DNA of 64,000 bases from Aquibacillus kalidii (GTDB taxonomy: Bacteria > Bacillota > Bacilli > Bacillales > Amphibacillaceae): the NCBI RefSeq assembly GCF_014280935.1, contig NZ_JACLZI010000062.1:119761-183760 (forward strand), read 5' to 3'. A model generated the notes under the pieces. The model ran no database searches. It saw only the letters and a program-made list of their open reading frames with translations, and had not been told where the DNA came from. The translations under genes were made by a program, and so were the position numbers. How positions within the stretch are numbered: position 1 is the stretch's first letter; every line of letters starts with the position of its first letter. This document shows positions 46,232-54,396 of this stretch, piece by piece.

Positions 46232-46924
46232 CTATTTCACACCTAAAATAGCATACAGCTCTCGTAGGTGACGAATTTCATAAGTCGGTTCAACATTTAA
46301 ATCGTTTGATTTGCCTATTGGATTAACCCAACACGTGTCAAGTCCTGCTCGTTGCCCACCTTTAATATCAGCACCTAATGAATCTCCAATAATCAGAGCC
46401 TCCTCTGGATTGAAATCAGGAATTCTTTCAAATGCGTAATCAAAATATTCCTTCATCGGTTTTTGGAAACCAGTATCCTCTGAAACAAAGACGCCTCTAA
46501 AAAATGGATATAATCCAGAGTCATGCAACCGTTTATACTGCGTCTTGGAAACACCATTCGTAACAATATACAAATCATAATTATTTTCAATAGTAGTAAT
46601 TAAATCCATCGCACCATCCATTAGCTGCTTTCCTTGCCCTAAGTATTCGCGATAACTTTGTTCCATAACAGCCCCATCGACTTCTTTTCCATATATTTTG
46701 AAAAAGCGTGAAAAACGGGTATTAAGTAACTCATCACGAGCTATCTCGCCTTCCTCATATTGCTTCCATAATTCTGTATTGACAAGTTTATATTGCTGTT
46801 TCATTTCATCAGTTAATTCGAGCCCTTTTTCATTAAATAGAAATCGCAGTGCCGCACTTTCAGCTGCTCCAAAATCCAGCAATGTATCATCAATATCGAA
46901 CAATAATGTTTTGTAGTACTTCAA
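46232..46924 (-). CDS. YjjG-family noncanonical pyrimidine nucleotidase
   Basis: A 230-residue HAD hydrolase. Motif I LLFDIDDTLLDF, motif II VTNGVSKTQ, motif III K in GFQKPMKEYF, motif IV IIGDSLGADIKGG; the helical cap lies between I and II. YjjG/YsbA-like enzymes dephosphorylate modified pyrimidine nucleotides, a house-cleaning role. TTG start close behind GGAGG. Confidence 0.9.
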   Translation of the reverse strand: MKYYKTLLFDIDDTLLDFGAAESAALRFLFNEKGLELTDEMKQQYKLVNTELWKQYEEGEIARDELLNTRFSRFFKIYGKEVDGAVMEQSYREYLGQGKQLMDGAMDLITTIENNYDLYIVTNGVSKTQYKRLHDSGLYPFFRGVFVSEDTGFQKPMKEYFDYAFERIPDFNPEEALIIGDSLGADIKGGQRAGLDTCWVNPIGKSNDLNVEPTYEIRHLRELYAILGVK

Positions 46925-46950
46925 ATTCCTCCGTCTCCTCTACCCACTTT

Positions 46951-47190
46951 TTATAGCTCAATCCCCTGTTCTTCTAACTGCTTATATATTTCTTTTAATT
47001 TCGGTTTTTTGGCAATAATACTTCTCGCACTATACGCCAGATTCATCACATCACTATTTTGTTCCTTTTCAGGTAATCCTTTTTGATTGAGGTAAGTCTC
47101 CTGTAACGTAAGCTCTAACAATTGCAAAATCGAGCGTTGAGTTTTTACTGCTTGTAACAGCAATTCTTCCTTTTCGGTACTAGTACTCAT
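46951..47190 (-). CDS. Small helical protein of unknown function (79 aa)
   Basis: ATG 47190 follows GGAGTGAAAGT. The product is mostly alpha-helical (LLQAVKTQRSILQLLELTLQ) with a charged C-terminus (KPKLKEIYKQLEEQGIEL). No signal or membrane span. It lies 26 bp upstream of the nucleotidase gene on the same strand and is probably cotranscribed. I do not recognise the family. Confidence 0.65.
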   Translation of the reverse strand: MSTSTEKEELLLQAVKTQRSILQLLELTLQETYLNQKGLPEKEQNSDVMNLAYSARSIIAKKPKLKEIYKQLEEQGIEL

Positions 47191-47298
47191 ACTTTCACTC
47201 CAACTCTAATATTTGTCCTGAGCAGATAATAACACATCCAACTCATCAGAGCCACAGGGACTGCTTTTTGTCATTCAGGTACCATCCCAATAAAAAAA

Positions 47299-47334
47299 AT
47301 CAGACACCCTAGTAATTACACTAAAGTATCTGAT
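47299..47334 (-). terminator. Terminator after the MFS exporter gene
   Basis: ATCAGACACCCTAGT / ACTAAAGTATCTGAT imperfect stem, followed on the minus strand by TTTTTTTTATT. Confidence 0.75.
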
Positions 47335-47344
47335 CTATAGACTA

Positions 47345-48856
47345 TTAGTTCTCCACTAAGGTAGGAACTACACCTTTATCATTATCACCTGAAGGCTTTG
47401 TTTCAATCGGACTATCTTGAGGTGTGGAACGTTTAATGAAGAAAGCAAGTACAAGCGCCACAACCGCGATGATCGAAGCAATGTAGAAAGCAAAATTAAT
47501 TCCTTCTAGCATAGACTCAAGCATAATTTGTTGTTTCATATCCACACCTGACGCTCCGTAGCTTTTCGCAATATCCGTTGCAGCAGATTCTGATCTATTA
47601 GACATTAGCGTTACGAGTAGCGCTGTTCCAATTGCACCAGATACTTGGTTTAGTGTATTGTTCATCGCTGTTCCGTGCGGATAGAATTTTGCTGGTAACT
47701 GATTTAAACCGTTTGTAGAAACAGGCATCATAACCATTGAGATCCCAAACATACGGACTGAGTTTAATATAACTAAATATGTGTAAGTGGAATCTAAAGA
47801 CAACTTTCCAAATAGATAAGTGGTTACTACTGTAATTGCTAACCCAGTTACAGCTAAGATTCGACCACCAAATTTATCAAATAATCTACCTGTAATTGGT
47901 GACATAAATGCCATCACAAGTGCACCAGGAAGCATTAATAATCCAGCATCCATCGGTGAAATACCACGAATAGTTTGGACATAAATCGGAAGTAGAAGCA
48001 TTCCAGAGAACATCGCCATATTTAGAACCATCGTAATCGATGAAGATAAAGCAAACATTGGATATTTGAATATTCCAAAGTTAAGCATTGGTCGTTCTTG
48101 CTTCCTTTGACGCATGATAAAGGTTACAAGGGATACAGCCCCAATAATAATAGTGCCGTAAACGAGTGGACTATCCCAACCTTTATTCCCTGCAGAGCTA
48201 AAACCGTAAAGGATCCCACCAAAACCAACACTTGATAATAATAGAGAAAGAATGTCGAGACGGATATTAACCTTTTCCTTCTTGTCCTTCAATAAGACGA
48301 TACCAAGTAGAAGAATTAGTGCTGCAATTGGAGTTACAAAATGGAATAACATTCTCCATTCATAACGCTCTACAATCCAACCAGACAAGGTTGGGCCAAT
48401 TGCTGGTGCAGCCATTAAGATTAGACCGAATACACCCATAGCTGCTCCTCTTTTTTCAACTGGAAAGCTAACTAACATAACATTCATTAATAGTGGCATC
48501 ATAATTGCGGTTCCGGAAGCTTGTAGCATTCTTCCAGCAAGCAACAACGGAAACACGTGTGACATACCTGCAACGATTGTTCCAATTGTAAACAGAGTCA
48601 TTGCCGCTATAAATAATTTTCGAACAGAATACTTTTGAATTAAAAATGCCGTTGTCGGAATCATAATTCCGTTCACCAGCATAAATCCAGTTGTTAACCA
48701 TTGCACCGTAGCAGTTTCGATTTTTAAGTCAATCATAATAGATGGTAATGCTATATTAAGCAAAGTATTATTTAAAAAAGCTATAAAAGCTCCAACCATT
48801 AGGACAGCTAGTATTCCATAGTTTGGACCACTAGTCTTTTGTGTAGTTGAATTCAT
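47345..48856 (-). CDS. MFS multidrug exporter, DHA2 (EmrB/QacA) type
   Basis: A 503-residue exporter with 14 predicted membrane spans. Motif A-like GRLFDKFGGR and motif C APAIGPTLSGWIVERYEWR mark a drug/proton antiporter; LNNTLLNIALPSI in helix 1 is typical of DHA2. Start ATG behind GGGGG. The divergent TetR gene is the likely repressor. The substrates cannot be read from sequence; LmrB-like lincosamide exporters are close in style. Confidence 0.92.
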   Translation of the reverse strand: MNSTTQKTSGPNYGILAVLMVGAFIAFLNNTLLNIALPSIMIDLKIETATVQWLTTGFMLVNGIMIPTTAFLIQKYSVRKLFIAAMTLFTIGTIVAGMSHVFPLLLAGRMLQASGTAIMMPLLMNVMLVSFPVEKRGAAMGVFGLILMAAPAIGPTLSGWIVERYEWRMLFHFVTPIAALILLLGIVLLKDKKEKVNIRLDILSLLLSSVGFGGILYGFSSAGNKGWDSPLVYGTIIIGAVSLVTFIMRQRKQERPMLNFGIFKYPMFALSSSITMVLNMAMFSGMLLLPIYVQTIRGISPMDAGLLMLPGALVMAFMSPITGRLFDKFGGRILAVTGLAITVVTTYLFGKLSLDSTYTYLVILNSVRMFGISMVMMPVSTNGLNQLPAKFYPHGTAMNNTLNQVSGAIGTALLVTLMSNRSESAATDIAKSYGASGVDMKQQIMLESMLEGINFAFYIASIIAVVALVLAFFIKRSTPQDSPIETKPSGDNDKGVVPTLVEN

Positions 48857-48871
48857 GGATGTTTCCCCCTT

Positions 48872-48882
48872 ATACTATCAGT
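48872..48882. promoter_or_regulatory. Candidate TetR operator, exporter side
   Basis: ATACTATCAGT lies 16 bp upstream of the exporter start. It matches, inverted and with one mismatch, the site at 49011-49021 near the regulator gene. Confidence 0.4.
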
Positions 48883-49010
48883 TCATTTGTTTATACCATT
48901 TGTTCACATTGCAATATCATATACCAACAGTCCAAGGATTGCAACAATAATTTTCTCCCATAATAAAAGGGTTTGTTAGTTTCCACACAATAAGGTATGA
49001 TGATCATTAG

Positions 49011-49021
49011 ACTGACAGTAT
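49011..49021. promoter_or_regulatory. Candidate TetR operator, regulator side
   Basis: ACTGACAGTAT overlaps a -10-like TATAAT (49018-49023) about 40 bp before the TetR start; partner of the inverted copy at 48872. Confidence 0.4.
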
Positions 49022-49061
49022 AATACGAATTTATAAATAGAAAGAAACTAAAGGTGATTTA

Positions 49062-49952
49062 ATGAATAGTCGTAAGCAGCATGTGATAAGGAAGTCACAT
49101 GAATTATTTATTGAACGTGGTTTTCAAGCAACATCTATTCAGGATATTTTGGATTATAGTGGCATTTCGAAAGGGACATTTTACAATTACTTCACATCAA
49201 AAAATGAATTACTGATCTCTATATTTAGAGAATTACACTCTAAGATGGAACAAGAACGAAATGAATTACTTATTGGCCAAGACCCATCCGATATTAATGT
49301 CTTTGTTCAGCAGTTTGAGTTACAGATGTACATCAATAAAAAAAATAGACTAACCACTCTATTTGAAGAAGTATTGATCTCAAATGATCCTGAACTGAAG
49401 CAATTTTTGAAAAGGGCACAGTTAAAAGTAGTTGAGTGGACTTATAAACGGTTCGTTGAGATATTCGGTGAGGAAAAAAAGCCATATTTGCTAGATTGCG
49501 CAATAATGTTTATTGGGATCTTACAGCAAAACATGAAGTTCTATGTATTAGATCATGATCGCCATACAGGGATTTCTAGAGTAGTACAATATAGTGTTAA
49601 GCGGGTGGAACGGATCGTTGAGGAACTAGCATTATCGAAAGATCAATTACACGATCCAAGTTCCTTAGACAAATGGCTTCCTGACCATCTTACTGCCGAT
49701 CGAACCTTTCAAGAAGAGCTCAATGAAATAGTTAACGAATTAAAAACGACAATACGGAGCGATAAACCTGATGATCGTAAATATTTAGAACTAATAAATT
49801 TTATCCAAGAGGAACTACTACACGAAACAAATCCCCGACCTTTTTTATTAGAAAATGCACTACAACCACTAATAAATTCAGAGTTATTTAATCCAAAAGA
49901 AGTGGGACGGTTGAGTAAACTTGTATCTCGATTCTTTAAGAAAAAGACATGA
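49062..49952 (+). CDS. TetR/AcrR-family regulator of the MFS exporter
   Basis: A 296-residue TetR protein, longer than usual (about 200). The helix-turn-helix is at residues 8-55 (TSIQDILDYSGISKGTFYNY). The extra C-terminal 90 residues are helical and charged. ATG behind AAAGGTG. Divergent from the DHA2 exporter, so it probably represses both genes and releases on binding an exporter substrate. Confidence 0.9.
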   Translation: MNSRKQHVIRKSHELFIERGFQATSIQDILDYSGISKGTFYNYFTSKNELLISIFRELHSKMEQERNELLIGQDPSDINVFVQQFELQMYINKKNRLTTLFEEVLISNDPELKQFLKRAQLKVVEWTYKRFVEIFGEEKKPYLLDCAIMFIGILQQNMKFYVLDHDRHTGISRVVQYSVKRVERIVEELALSKDQLHDPSSLDKWLPDHLTADRTFQEELNEIVNELKTTIRSDKPDDRKYLELINFIQEELLHETNPRPFLLENALQPLINSELFNPKEVGRLSKLVSRFFKKKT

Positions 49953-49975
49953 GCCTTATCGATAGGCTCGTGTCT
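49945..49975 (+). terminator. Terminator of the tetR gene
   Basis: AGACATGAGCCT / AGGCTCGTGTCT stem followed by CTTTT; it overlaps the stop codon. Confidence 0.8.
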
Positions 49976-50014
49976 CTTTTGATTACTATGGGCTTTGGGA
50001 GAGTTTTTGGGCTT

Positions 50015-50130
50015 TGACGCATATCTCCTTTTTTTGGTGCATTTCCAGTCCATTTTGACGCATTACTTAGAGGGAATGGCGCATATATCTCCCCATTTGA
50101 CGTATTCCAATTCTCGAATGACGCATATCC
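50015..50130. repeat. Second array of TGACGCA motifs with 21-bp period
   Basis: Heptamers start at 50015 (TGACGCA), 50036 (TGGTGCA-like), 50056, 50077 (TGGCGCA), 50098 (TGACGTA) and 50119; spacing 21, 20, 21, 21, 21. Same motif, number and period as the array at 32272. Confidence 0.85.
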
Positions 50131-50180
50131 TTATAAAATCATTAATCAAACAGCCTCACTCCTATTTAAAAATTAAAAAA

Positions 50181-50205
50181 TGCCAGGCTCGGGGAGAACC
50201 TGACA
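50181..50205 (-). terminator. Terminator after the 79-residue gene
   Basis: TGTCAGGTTC / GAGCCTGGCA stem on the minus strand followed by TTTTTTAATTTTT. Confidence 0.75.
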
Positions 50206-50253
50206 CTAGCTACATCCATATTCGTCTACATATTTCCTCTGCTGAAATCATTA

Positions 50254-50493
50254 CTACTGCATATTTCTTAATTCATCTAATAACTGTTCCGTTCGTTTAG
50301 CATTACCTTCTGCAAAATTTTGTAGCCGCTCTTTTAAATCAGGATTATGGTGAACTCGCTCTGCAGTTATTAAATATTCTCTCATTAACTTTACTTCCAT
50401 GTCATGAGAACTTTGCAGGATATGCCTTAAATGGTCCTCACTCAAATAATCCTCACGGTCATGATCCCTATCGTAATCTTGTTCATGATTCAA
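50254..50493 (-). CDS. Small helical protein of unknown function (79 aa)
   Basis: TTG start with GAGGTG six bases before it. N-terminus very acidic/histidine-rich (HEQDYDRDHDREDYLSEDHL), then long helices with HILQSSHDMEVKLMREYLIT and RVHHNPDLKERLQNFAEGNA. This two-helix pattern recalls spore-coat/ferritin-like small proteins, but I do not recognise the family. Own terminator; single gene. Confidence 0.65.
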   Translation of the reverse strand: MNHEQDYDRDHDREDYLSEDHLRHILQSSHDMEVKLMREYLITAERVHHNPDLKERLQNFAEGNAKRTEQLLDELRNMQ

Positions 50494-50548
50494 TCAAATC
50501 ACCTCACGCTTATACTTATCAAAAAAGCCAATTTTATACACCCCATTG

Positions 50549-50577
50549 GGTGCCTGTCACCACCCGAATTTTGTCGA
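50549..50577. repeat. 29-bp dispersed REP-like repeat, copy 2
   Basis: GGTGCCTGTCACCACCCG followed by AATTTTGTCGA; 28 of 29 bases match the inverse of 25349-25377. Confidence 0.8.
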
Positions 50578-50610
50578 TGGATATAAATATCCACACTTTT
50601 TGTCAGTATT

Positions 50611-50630
50611 AATATTTCCTTGGAAATATT
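50611..50630. promoter_or_regulatory. Palindrome AATATTTCC-TT-GGAAATATT
   Basis: A perfect 9-2-9 palindrome about 120 bp upstream of the 79-residue gene. It resembles the palindrome at 54229-54252; both have the core TATTTCC-nn-GGAAATA. Function unknown. Confidence 0.45.
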
Positions 50631-50722
50631 TGCGGGTATTTGCTATTTCATGAAACAATAGTTCCACTCCCACTATCTTCTAATAGAAATGAAATATCAC
50701 ACGTGTTATAATTTAAATAGGC

Positions 50723-50776
50723 AAAGGACGAACATTGAATCAGGGGCAAGCCCTCTACATTCAGTGTTCGTCCTTT
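50723..50776 (-). terminator. Terminator after the 136-residue membrane protein gene
   Basis: AAAGGACGAACATTGAAT and ATTCAGTGTTCGTCCTTT form a long stem with flanking A/T-runs. Confidence 0.85.
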
Positions 50777-50803
50777 TTTTACAATATGCATACGAGCAAC
50801 TCG

Positions 50804-51214
50804 CTATGGAGCAAATGGGAAATAGGTGAAAGCCACAATGAACACCAAAAATCCTCCACACCAGATGTATAACAAACTGAAAAATAAATCTAAAACGATT
50901 AAACCCCATCGCTGCCATGCCTGTTTCTTAAGTGCTGCTTTAATCCATCGATAATTAATCATTCCCAGTAAATAGACCCCTAACACTATAAAACAAGGAA
51001 GAACCCATTTCCCAACTGTTTGAGATGATTCATTATTAACTGTTTCAAAGAATCCAGACTGAAATTTAATAATCTGACTAACAATAATAAAAACAGTAAC
51101 TAGAACTCCACCAATCCCGCCAATCCATTTCTTTTCTTTATTAGTTAAACCGATTATCAAACACCAACCAGCGACAGTAAATAACAAAAATAAAATGTAA
51201 TCGATCTTTAACAT
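50804..51214 (-). CDS. Membrane protein of unknown function (136 aa)
   Basis: Four predicted membrane helices (ILFLLFTVAGWCLIIGLT; GGIGGVLVTVFIIVSQII; WVLPCFIVLGVYLLGMINYR; LIVLDLFFSLLYIWCGGFLV). The ATG abuts AAAGGGGG, so the ribosome site spacing is poor; no better start is visible. No recognised family. 32 bp after the cyclo-ligase-like gene on the same strand. Confidence 0.65.
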   Translation of the reverse strand: MLKIDYILFLLFTVAGWCLIIGLTNKEKKWIGGIGGVLVTVFIIVSQIIKFQSGFFETVNNESSQTVGKWVLPCFIVLGVYLLGMINYRWIKAALKKQAWQRWGLIVLDLFFSLLYIWCGGFLVFIVAFTYFPFAP

Positions 51215-51246
51215 CCCCCTTTAGAATTAGTACTTAAGCGCTAGAA

Positions 51247-51963
51247 TTACTTATTCGTTAAAACGCGAATCTCCCTTAACACTGGCATTTCTTCTAACTC
51301 TTCCTCGGTTACTAGTTCCCACTTTATTCCACTAGGTTTCGCATAGGTTGAATTAGTTTGTATTAATTCTGTCTCTGTAGCGATCCAATCCACAGTTAAA
51401 TCAAATGAATCTCTAGGTATATCCGCATCCGTTAATTGGGCACTATGAATGGTACCTATAACAGGAACATCTGGATTTCCAAGTTCTCTTATAATTGCAT
51501 ACTCCCTATCTGCATATCCTTCGCCTTTGCCAATTCTTCTGCCATCTCTATGTAAAGCCACAGATCCAACGAAAAATAGATCAATTTTCGGCATTTCAGA
51601 TAAAGAGATTTCTTTCCCGTAAGATTTTATATGAGAGAGACTAGCGGCCTTTCTTTCTTCTCCCTGTGGAACCCATTCGGGCTTAACCATGATAAATCCT
51701 GCTTTTAATCGCGGAGTAGGAACAAGCAATATCTTTCCATCTTTTAATATTTGCGCACGAATCGGTAATTGTGGCGCATCAGGGTTAACCTTGATAACCT
51801 TTGCTTTCATATATTCAGGAATGGTCGTCACAAAATGTGCCGCCTTCTCTGCCCCTTTAAAATTAGGAATACGCTTGTGCAACGGGAAGGGGAATCTTCC
51901 AAGTTTATTTTCCGTAAAATAATTCCATTTCAGTTCACGAATTTCTTGTTTGGTTATTGTCAT
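51247..51963 (-). CDS. 5-formyltetrahydrofolate cyclo-ligase-family protein
   Basis: A 238-residue protein of the 5-FTHF cyclo-ligase/MTHFSD-like fold: ILLVPTPRLKAGFIMVKPEW, then DLFFVGSVALHRDGRRIGKG and EGYADREYAI, equivalent to the G-G-G-Y-D loop. It is longer than true cyclo-ligases (about 190) and has an N-terminal extension (NYFTENKLGRFPFPLHKRIP). Probably a relative rather than the main enzyme of folate metabolism; substrate unproven. Confidence 0.8.
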   Translation of the reverse strand: MTITKQEIRELKWNYFTENKLGRFPFPLHKRIPNFKGAEKAAHFVTTIPEYMKAKVIKVNPDAPQLPIRAQILKDGKILLVPTPRLKAGFIMVKPEWVPQGEERKAASLSHIKSYGKEISLSEMPKIDLFFVGSVALHRDGRRIGKGEGYADREYAIIRELGNPDVPVIGTIHSAQLTDADIPRDSFDLTVDWIATETELIQTNSTYAKPSGIKWELVTEEELEEMPVLREIRVLTNK

Positions 51964-52091
51964 TTATTACACCTACTTTATTTTGCTATTTATACTTCAT
52001 CATCGTTCAAAAGTTATTTACAAGTACGTCAACTATACCTATTATTAGTTTAACAGATTTTTACTAATACATTTAAAAAGGATGTGATTTC

Positions 52092-52607
52092 GTGCTGTCA
52101 AAACCAACACCAAATGAGTACCCAAAATTTTACCATACCTATATAAAACTTCTGGAGGATGAAAACTTAGAAATTCTTCTCCACCAACAAGCCAAAGAAC
52201 TTACCACCCTATTATCATCTATTTCTGAAGAACAGTGGAATTTCCGTTATGAACCTGGCAAGTGGAGTGTAAAGGAGCTAGTAGGACACTTAATTGATAA
52301 CGAAATTATCATGCATTATCGTCTGATCCATATCTCAAGAGGGGATGAAAAACCGATCTCTGGCTACAATCAAGAAAAGTATATTGCAGCATCAAATTAT
52401 CATACATACAGCCCAGATCAACTTATCAATTATTATAAAAATGTCCGTCAAACTACACTTTTCACTATGAAAGGAATAACTGATGAACAGTGGTTAAGGA
52501 CTGGTAAGATCAATGAAGGTTACCAAATCTCAGCACGTGCCATTGCCTATATTATAGTTGGGCACGAATTACACCATTTAAAAGTTTTGAAAGAAAAGTA
52601 CATTTAA
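52092..52607 (+). CDS. DinB-family protein
   Basis: A 171-residue DinB/YfiT-like four-helix protein, GTG start behind AAGGATGTGAT. The three metal-binding histidines come from KELVGHLIDNE and IIVGHELHHLKVLKEKY, with GKWSVKELVGHL the usual first signature. Family members are thiol- or metal-dependent enzymes of mostly unknown substrate. Single gene followed by a strong terminator. Confidence 0.9.
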   Translation: MLSKPTPNEYPKFYHTYIKLLEDENLEILLHQQAKELTTLLSSISEEQWNFRYEPGKWSVKELVGHLIDNEIIMHYRLIHISRGDEKPISGYNQEKYIAASNYHTYSPDQLINYYKNVRQTTLFTMKGITDEQWLRTGKINEGYQISARAIAYIIVGHELHHLKVLKEKYI

Positions 52608-52615
52608 ATATAAAT

Positions 52616-52647
52616 CAAAGGCTAGGGAACCAATTCCCTAGCCTTTG
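52616..52647. terminator. Bidirectional terminator
   Basis: CAAAGGCTAGGGAA and TTCCCTAGCCTTTG form a perfect 14-bp stem with a four-base loop, between convergent genes. Confidence 0.93.
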
Positions 52648-52648
52648 T

Positions 52649-53350
52649 TTATTTCTTTTGAAATATAGTATCGACTATTTTATTAACGTGAATTTCTGTT
52701 GTATTGAACTGCGGAATAATTAAATCTTCTTCTTTTATAATCATTGGCAATTCTGTGCATCCTAGTATAATACCTTTTATACCGTCTTCTTTGATCATTC
52801 GTTCGATAATACCTAGATACTTCTGCTTCGTCTCTTCATTTACAATCCCATTTTCTAACTCAGCGACAATTGTTTCATGTATATATATTTGCTCTAGGTC
52901 AGTTGGCACTACAATATCTTTATTGCCTGAAAGGAATGGTTGTTTAAAAAAATCATTTTCCATTGTGAATTTAGTTCCAATCAGTCCTACTTTATCCAAT
53001 CCTAATTGAAGCGTAGTCTTATACGTTTCTTCCACTATACTTATCATCGGAATACCTACTTTTTGTTGCACTTGGTCAAAAACTATGTGTGGGGTATTAG
53101 CAGAAATAATCGCAAAATCAACCCCAACTGCTTCTAACTTATTCACCGCTTCGATAAGATAATCAGCTAAGCCACTCAAATCGTCGTTCGTTATCAATTC
53201 AAACACTTTATACATATTAATGCTGTTAATAAATAGTTCAGGCAACACTTCTTGGCTACCAATTCTCTCTTGATATTTAGAGATGATCGATTGGTAGTAA
53301 TCTACAGTTGATTCTGGCCCCAATCCCCCAACAATTCCTACTTTATTCAT
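52649..53350 (-). CDS. Aspartate/glutamate racemase-family protein lacking the first catalytic Cys
   Basis: A 233-residue protein (ATG 53350, five bases after AAGGAGG) of the Asp/Glu racemase family: KVGIVGGLGPESTVDYY at the start, GIILGCTELPMI with the second catalytic cysteine (residue 199 in the numbering from the TTG at 53353). The first site, usually CNT, reads IISANTPHIVF, so alanine (85) replaces the cysteine. Family members with Thr or other residues at this site racemise in one direction only or act on other substrates. The substrate is uncertain. Confidence 0.87.
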   Translation of the reverse strand: MNKVGIVGGLGPESTVDYYQSIISKYQERIGSQEVLPELFINSINMYKVFELITNDDLSGLADYLIEAVNKLEAVGVDFAIISANTPHIVFDQVQQKVGIPMISIVEETYKTTLQLGLDKVGLIGTKFTMENDFFKQPFLSGNKDIVVPTDLEQIYIHETIVAELENGIVNEETKQKYLGIIERMIKEDGIKGIILGCTELPMIIKEEDLIIPQFNTTEIHVNKIVDTIFQKK

Positions 53351-53408
53351 CAAATCCTCCTTAATCTCTATGAGAGTTTTAGACTCTATCCATAGTTATT
53401 CGGCTTTC

Positions 53409-53969
53409 TTATTTTTTCATGTCGTGATCTACATAACGCTCCCCATTCAGTTCACTTAATAAATTGATAGCCACTCTTGCCCCGTCACCTGCAGTAACAA
53501 TCGTATGTACACTAACTCCGGCAACAGTTCCAGCTCCCCAAATGCCATTTACATTGGTCTTCCCTTGTTCATCCAAATCTAGAATCGTTTTGACACGTGG
53601 TTCTGTACCCTCTTTAGTAGCCAGACCCACTTTGTCTGCCAAATCAGTAGCAAATCCAGTAGCTAAAATAACATGCTGTGCTTGATAGGAACCTTGATCT
53701 GTTTCAACTAAAAACCCGCTATCTTCCTTTGTTATATTAGTCACTGATCCATCTACATATTCAGCACCAAAAGTCTTGGCTTGTTTACGACCAGTCTCCA
53801 CAAGGTCTGGTCCATCCACTTCATTTACTCCATAGTGATTTTTAACCCAAGCACGCTTCGTTACCCCTTTATCGTTATCAACTACAATCGTTTTCTTTCC
53901 AGCTTTTGCAGTAAAAATTGCTGCACTTGATCCCGCTGGTCCTCCACCAACAATTAATACATCATACAT
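53409..53969 (-). CDS. One-domain FAD oxidoreductase related to thioredoxin reductase
   Basis: A 186-residue protein that keeps only the FAD-binding halves of a thioredoxin-reductase-like enzyme: N-terminal GGGPAGSSAAIFTAKAGKKT, ATGFATDLADKV, and C-terminal NGIWGAGTVAG. The NAD(P) domain and the CxxC active site are absent and the two FAD parts are joined directly. The frame is complete with a good start (GGGGGC...ATG), so this seems a genuine compact family, not a broken gene. Role unknown; electron donor must come from a partner. Confidence 0.8.
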   Translation of the reverse strand: MYDVLIVGGGPAGSSAAIFTAKAGKKTIVVDNDKGVTKRAWVKNHYGVNEVDGPDLVETGRKQAKTFGAEYVDGSVTNITKEDSGFLVETDQGSYQAQHVILATGFATDLADKVGLATKEGTEPRVKTILDLDEQGKTNVNGIWGAGTVAGVSVHTIVTAGDGARVAINLLSELNGERYVDHDMKK

Positions 53970-54228
53970 TTTGTAGCCCCCAATATTTTAATTATTCTAA
54001 TTGTAAAATAATCAAAAACACTAGTAAACTAATGTGCAGTACTCTAGAAAGCCTCACCTTACATTTCAGTGGGATATGTCGACATTTTTAGCATGATATT
54101 GGATTCTTACAGCTTATCAAATTACTATTAATTCATTTTCGTTGACCATCTTTGCAGTTTCTTGTTCATTAGTCCCACGAATAACAACGGTTGCTGTCAT
54201 TTTCCACCAAACAATTAACAGTATCCCA

Positions 54229-54252
54229 CAATTATTTCCACGGAAATAATTG
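54229..54252. promoter_or_regulatory. 24-bp palindrome CAATTATTTCC-AC-GGAAATAATTG
   Basis: Perfect 11-bp arms with a two-base centre, 260 bp upstream of the one-domain flavoprotein gene. It shares the core TATTTCC-nn-GGAAATA with the palindrome at 50611. Confidence 0.5.
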
Positions 54253-54256
54253 TTTT

Positions 54257-54272
54257 GACAAAATGTTTTGTC
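54257..54272. promoter_or_regulatory. Palindrome GACAAAA-TG-TTTTGTC
   Basis: Perfect 7-2-7 palindrome four bases after the one at 54229. TTTTGTCGAT also resembles a Spo0A box (TTTGTCRAA). Possibly a compound regulatory region. Confidence 0.4.
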
Positions 54273-54362
54273 GATTATTTTATCATTTCGAAATTAACCC
54301 ATTTTATTACTCTATTTGTAGAATTTTAGCTTTATTCCCCATAAACCAAAACCTATCCTTAT

Positions 54363-54396
54363 AAAAAACCAGAAGAGCCATTACTCTTCTGGTTTT
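54363..54396 (-). terminator. Terminator overlapping the end of the 36-residue gene
   Basis: AAAAACCAGAAGAG / CTCTTCTGGTTTTT stem with six-base loop; the stop codon lies in the loop. Confidence 0.85.

Noticed and set aside
52649..53350. Asp/Glu racemase-like gene as a broken gene
   Set aside because: Although one catalytic residue is replaced, the frame, length and start signals are intact, so a pseudogene call is not supported.
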